This document shows positions 62,276 to 64,000 of a stretch of DNA of 64,000 bases, one piece after another. The DNA comes from Epithemia pelagica (taxonomy: Eukaryota; Bacillariophyta; Bacillariophyceae; Surirellales; Surirellaceae), in the NCBI GenBank assembly GCA_946965045.2, contig OX337229.1, positions 4,836,001-4,900,000 of the forward strand, given 5' to 3'. A program made the position numbers and the translations under genes. Each line of letters begins with the position of its first letter. Positions within the stretch are counted from its first letter, which is position 1. The notes under the pieces are model-generated. The model was given only the letters and a program-made list of their open reading frames with translations. It did no database searches and was not told the DNA's origin.

Positions 62276-62977
62276 ATGACAGATATCAACGATAACAAGA
62301 TGATGAGATTCTGGGCTTTCTCCATGGTATTTTGTTTTCTGTTGGAGACGGCTCAATGTTCCTTCGTCAATCCTTATTTACATGACAGGCATCTCGAGCG
62401 ACCAACCATTCTGCGCCTGGGCAAGGACGTTGCTGTCGACCGAAGATCTTTTGGCATCCGAGTGTGCGAATTCCTTGGTACCGTCCAAGCCGTATCAGTT
62501 TTGTCCCCCTTTCCAGCATCCGCGTATCCACAAGAAAATGAAGATAAAGAGAAGATCAAGAAGGGCTACGAGCGACTGAATTACCTGCTTGACAACTGGG
62601 TTGCCGAGACCACGGTTTGTGGAAAGGGCGACGACAATCCGTATACAGGCACAAAAGGATGTGAACGAACTCCTTTGATTGTCATGGACTATCTTGGTTA
62701 CAAAAGTACCAACGATCCATTGTTTAAAGCTGACAAGACGTTGAAACGACTAGCCGTTCTCGTTCCTACCGAAGATGGACCCACCTATCTAGATGCTATG
62801 GAAAAATGGGTAGAAGCAGCGGAGGAAGCATCAGGAATGGCATATGTAAGCAGCTGGGGAGAGGCAAATCCCGGTGGTGGGAAGGATCGCGTGGAGCTCT
62901 TCATCGAACGTGCCAAGAAGAATGTGATTGATGCTCGCGACAGCCTCGATACCGCAATACGAATTTTGGCTATTTGA
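62276..62977 (+). CDS. Thylakoid-lumen protein, Psb31-like candidate
   Basis: 233 residues. Met 9 (62300) may be the used start, giving a clean signal peptide (MRFWAFSMVFCFLLETAQC) ending before SFVNP. A second targeting element has a twin-arginine motif (DRRSFGIR), a hydrophobic core and an AxA site (PASA-YPQE), so the protein is probably Tat-exported to the thylakoid lumen. The mature part is helical: KGYERLNYLLDNWVAETTVC, GCERTPLIVMDYLGYKS, SSWGEANPGGGKDRVELFIE. The four-helix layout and conserved Cys pair resemble the diatom photosystem II extrinsic protein Psb31, but I cannot verify that. It is divergent from the TPI gene, 233 bp apart. Confidence 0.55.
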   Translation: MTDINDNKMMRFWAFSMVFCFLLETAQCSFVNPYLHDRHLERPTILRLGKDVAVDRRSFGIRVCEFLGTVQAVSVLSPFPASAYPQENEDKEKIKKGYERLNYLLDNWVAETTVCGKGDDNPYTGTKGCERTPLIVMDYLGYKSTNDPLFKADKTLKRLAVLVPTEDGPTYLDAMEKWVEAAEEASGMAYVSSWGEANPGGGKDRVELFIERAKKNVIDARDSLDTAIRILAI

Positions 62978-63357
62978 AGAAAGCACGATGTTTTTATACC
63001 AGCTTGATTCAATAGCGATACATGTCGATAGAAACCAAAGATATCGATGGGAATGAAAAGGAGTGCGTCGTGATCATGATGGTCTTACCCCTTAGGTAGG
63101 TCAAGCAGGTTACTCCACTATTATGGTTTATGGTCTTCTCCTAGAGTTGCTAGCATGGATTGGGAACTGGGACTCCAAGGACAAATGAAGAATTTTGAAG
63201 TTTGCAGGGTTTGTGACCCACCCGATAAACTTGGGGGACGAGAAACTCAATGGGCAAGAGACAGAGAGACTCGTGATCCATTTTGATTCACCGAATTCCG
63301 ATCCCGCTTCGCTATCACAATGGGCCGGGTCTCCTCTTTCAAGTCTCTTGGACCGCG
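62978..63357. other. Intergenic
   Basis: 3' flank of the lumen-protein gene and 5' flank of the bestrophin-like gene. A plus frame (63195-63416) is open but is not the frame that splices into the bestrophin exons. Confidence 0.35.
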
Positions 63358-64000
63358 ATGATCGAATACGACGCAAGTTCCTTTGGATTCAGGCTGTTAT
63401 TCCGACTTCATGGTAGGTTACTTTACCTTTGATCTGGGAACTACAAACGACTTTCTCATTATGGCGTGCTTTTGCAATTGCCTGCTCAACTAAACTTGCG
63501 CTTTGTCTCACTGTCCGAAAGGTTCGGCCTTGTTCAAGAGTTTGGTACCAGCAGCAATATCAAGTTCGATCTTTTTTGCTTTGCACTACACGACACACTT
63601 GGAGACAGATGAACACCAAATAATTCATCACCCATACACGGTAAGAACCATATTTATTCACTACTCCATCCCTACTGGTTCCAACGTTTTTTAATATGTT
63701 CTCTGTCGGATCTTTGGCACATTCCTCCCACACAATCCCAATATATCCATATTCACTATAGATGGGTGCCCTCATTGCAAGTCTCGCCTTTTTGTTGTCG
63801 TACAGGGCGAACTTTAGCTACAATCGATATTGGGAAGCCTTCACTGCCATACACCAGATGCATTCTAAATGGCTTGATGTTGGTATGCAGCTCTCCGCGT
63901 TTCACATGCAATCTACAAAATACGATCATGTTCGACCTCCGGCGTTTGGTGAATATGCCGACTTGACCTACGCAGAAAGAGAAAGACAGCGATTGAATCA
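63358..64000 (+). CDS. Bestrophin-like anion channel, 5' part (runs off the right edge)
   Basis: Exons 63358-63412, 63522-63640 and 63762 to the edge; introns of 109 and 121 bp, GT-AG, phase-consistent. The start MIEYDASSFGFRLLFRLHGS and TM1 (LFKSLVPAAISSSIFFALHY) match algal bestrophin-like proteins. Exon 3 carries the family hallmark ASLAFLLSYRANFSYNRYWE followed by HQMHSKWLDVGMQLSAFHMQ. Bestrophins are pentameric chloride/bicarbonate channels; in microalgae some sit in thylakoids and take part in the CO2-concentrating mechanism. No plastid signal is visible at this start, so the membrane cannot be told. The C-terminal half lies outside the window. Confidence 0.85.

Noticed and set aside
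63195-63416. First bestrophin exon in the frame reading ...SLLDRDDRIRRKFLWIQAV
   Set aside because: It does not splice in phase to exon 2. The alternative frame starting at ATG 63358 gives family-typical text and correct phase.

Overview
The window looks like nuclear DNA of a photosynthetic stramenopile, most probably a diatom. Several products begin with a signal peptide followed by an aromatic residue, the bipartite plastid-targeting pattern of diatoms (triosephosphate isomerase, a Rieske-like protein, a thylakoid-lumen protein). Introns are short (58 to 121 bp) with GTAAGT-like donors. The gene set (SWEET transporter, bestrophin-like channel, ATM kinase, ankyrin and PH proteins) is eukaryotic. 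I cannot name the species.

Layout. 1-6.7 kb is a transposon graveyard: a truncated unidentified ORF, a Mutator-like (MULE) element with a nonsense codon, a decayed hAT copy, an element with 42-bp inverted repeats, and an 818-bp hAT deletion derivative with a perfect 8-bp target duplication. 6.9-18.0 kb is ordinary gene space: PLD-like protein, SLC17-type MFS transporter, double-PH protein, bZIP-like regulator, two-exon ankyrin protein and a P-loop protein.

18.7-35.0 kb is best read as one 16.3-kb Ginger-type DNA transposon. It has 15-bp TGTTA...TAACA terminal repeats and a GCAC target duplication. It carries two convergent genes. One encodes a polyprotein: a basic N-terminal ORF, then a candidate -1 frameshift site, an HHCC/DDE integrase, a long seven-residue repeat array, a C48 (Ulp1) protease and a CXC zinc region. 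The other encodes an unrecognised protein whose C-terminus has an HxD...H pattern resembling Fe(II)/2-oxoglutarate oxygenases. A non-LTR retrotransposon (ORF1 plus zinc-finger/RT/restriction-like endonuclease ORF2) and a 581-bp MITE are nested inside it.

35.2-64 kb is compact gene space: a five-exon ATM-type PI3K-like kinase, a small unknown gene, COQ5, a Rieske-like protein with Cys4 ligands, a MAK11/PAK1IP1-type WD40 protein, small and large membrane proteins, a mitochondrial-carrier-like protein, a LETM1-domain protein, a small unknown, a SWEET transporter, a broken RHS/Crinkler-like P-loop gene between 25-bp direct repeats, plastid triosephosphate isomerase, a thylakoid-lumen protein and the 5' part of a bestrophin-like channel that runs off the end.

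Exon borders were worked out by hand from GT/AG sites, reading-frame continuity and family conservation. Family assignments come from recognising motifs, not from database searches.
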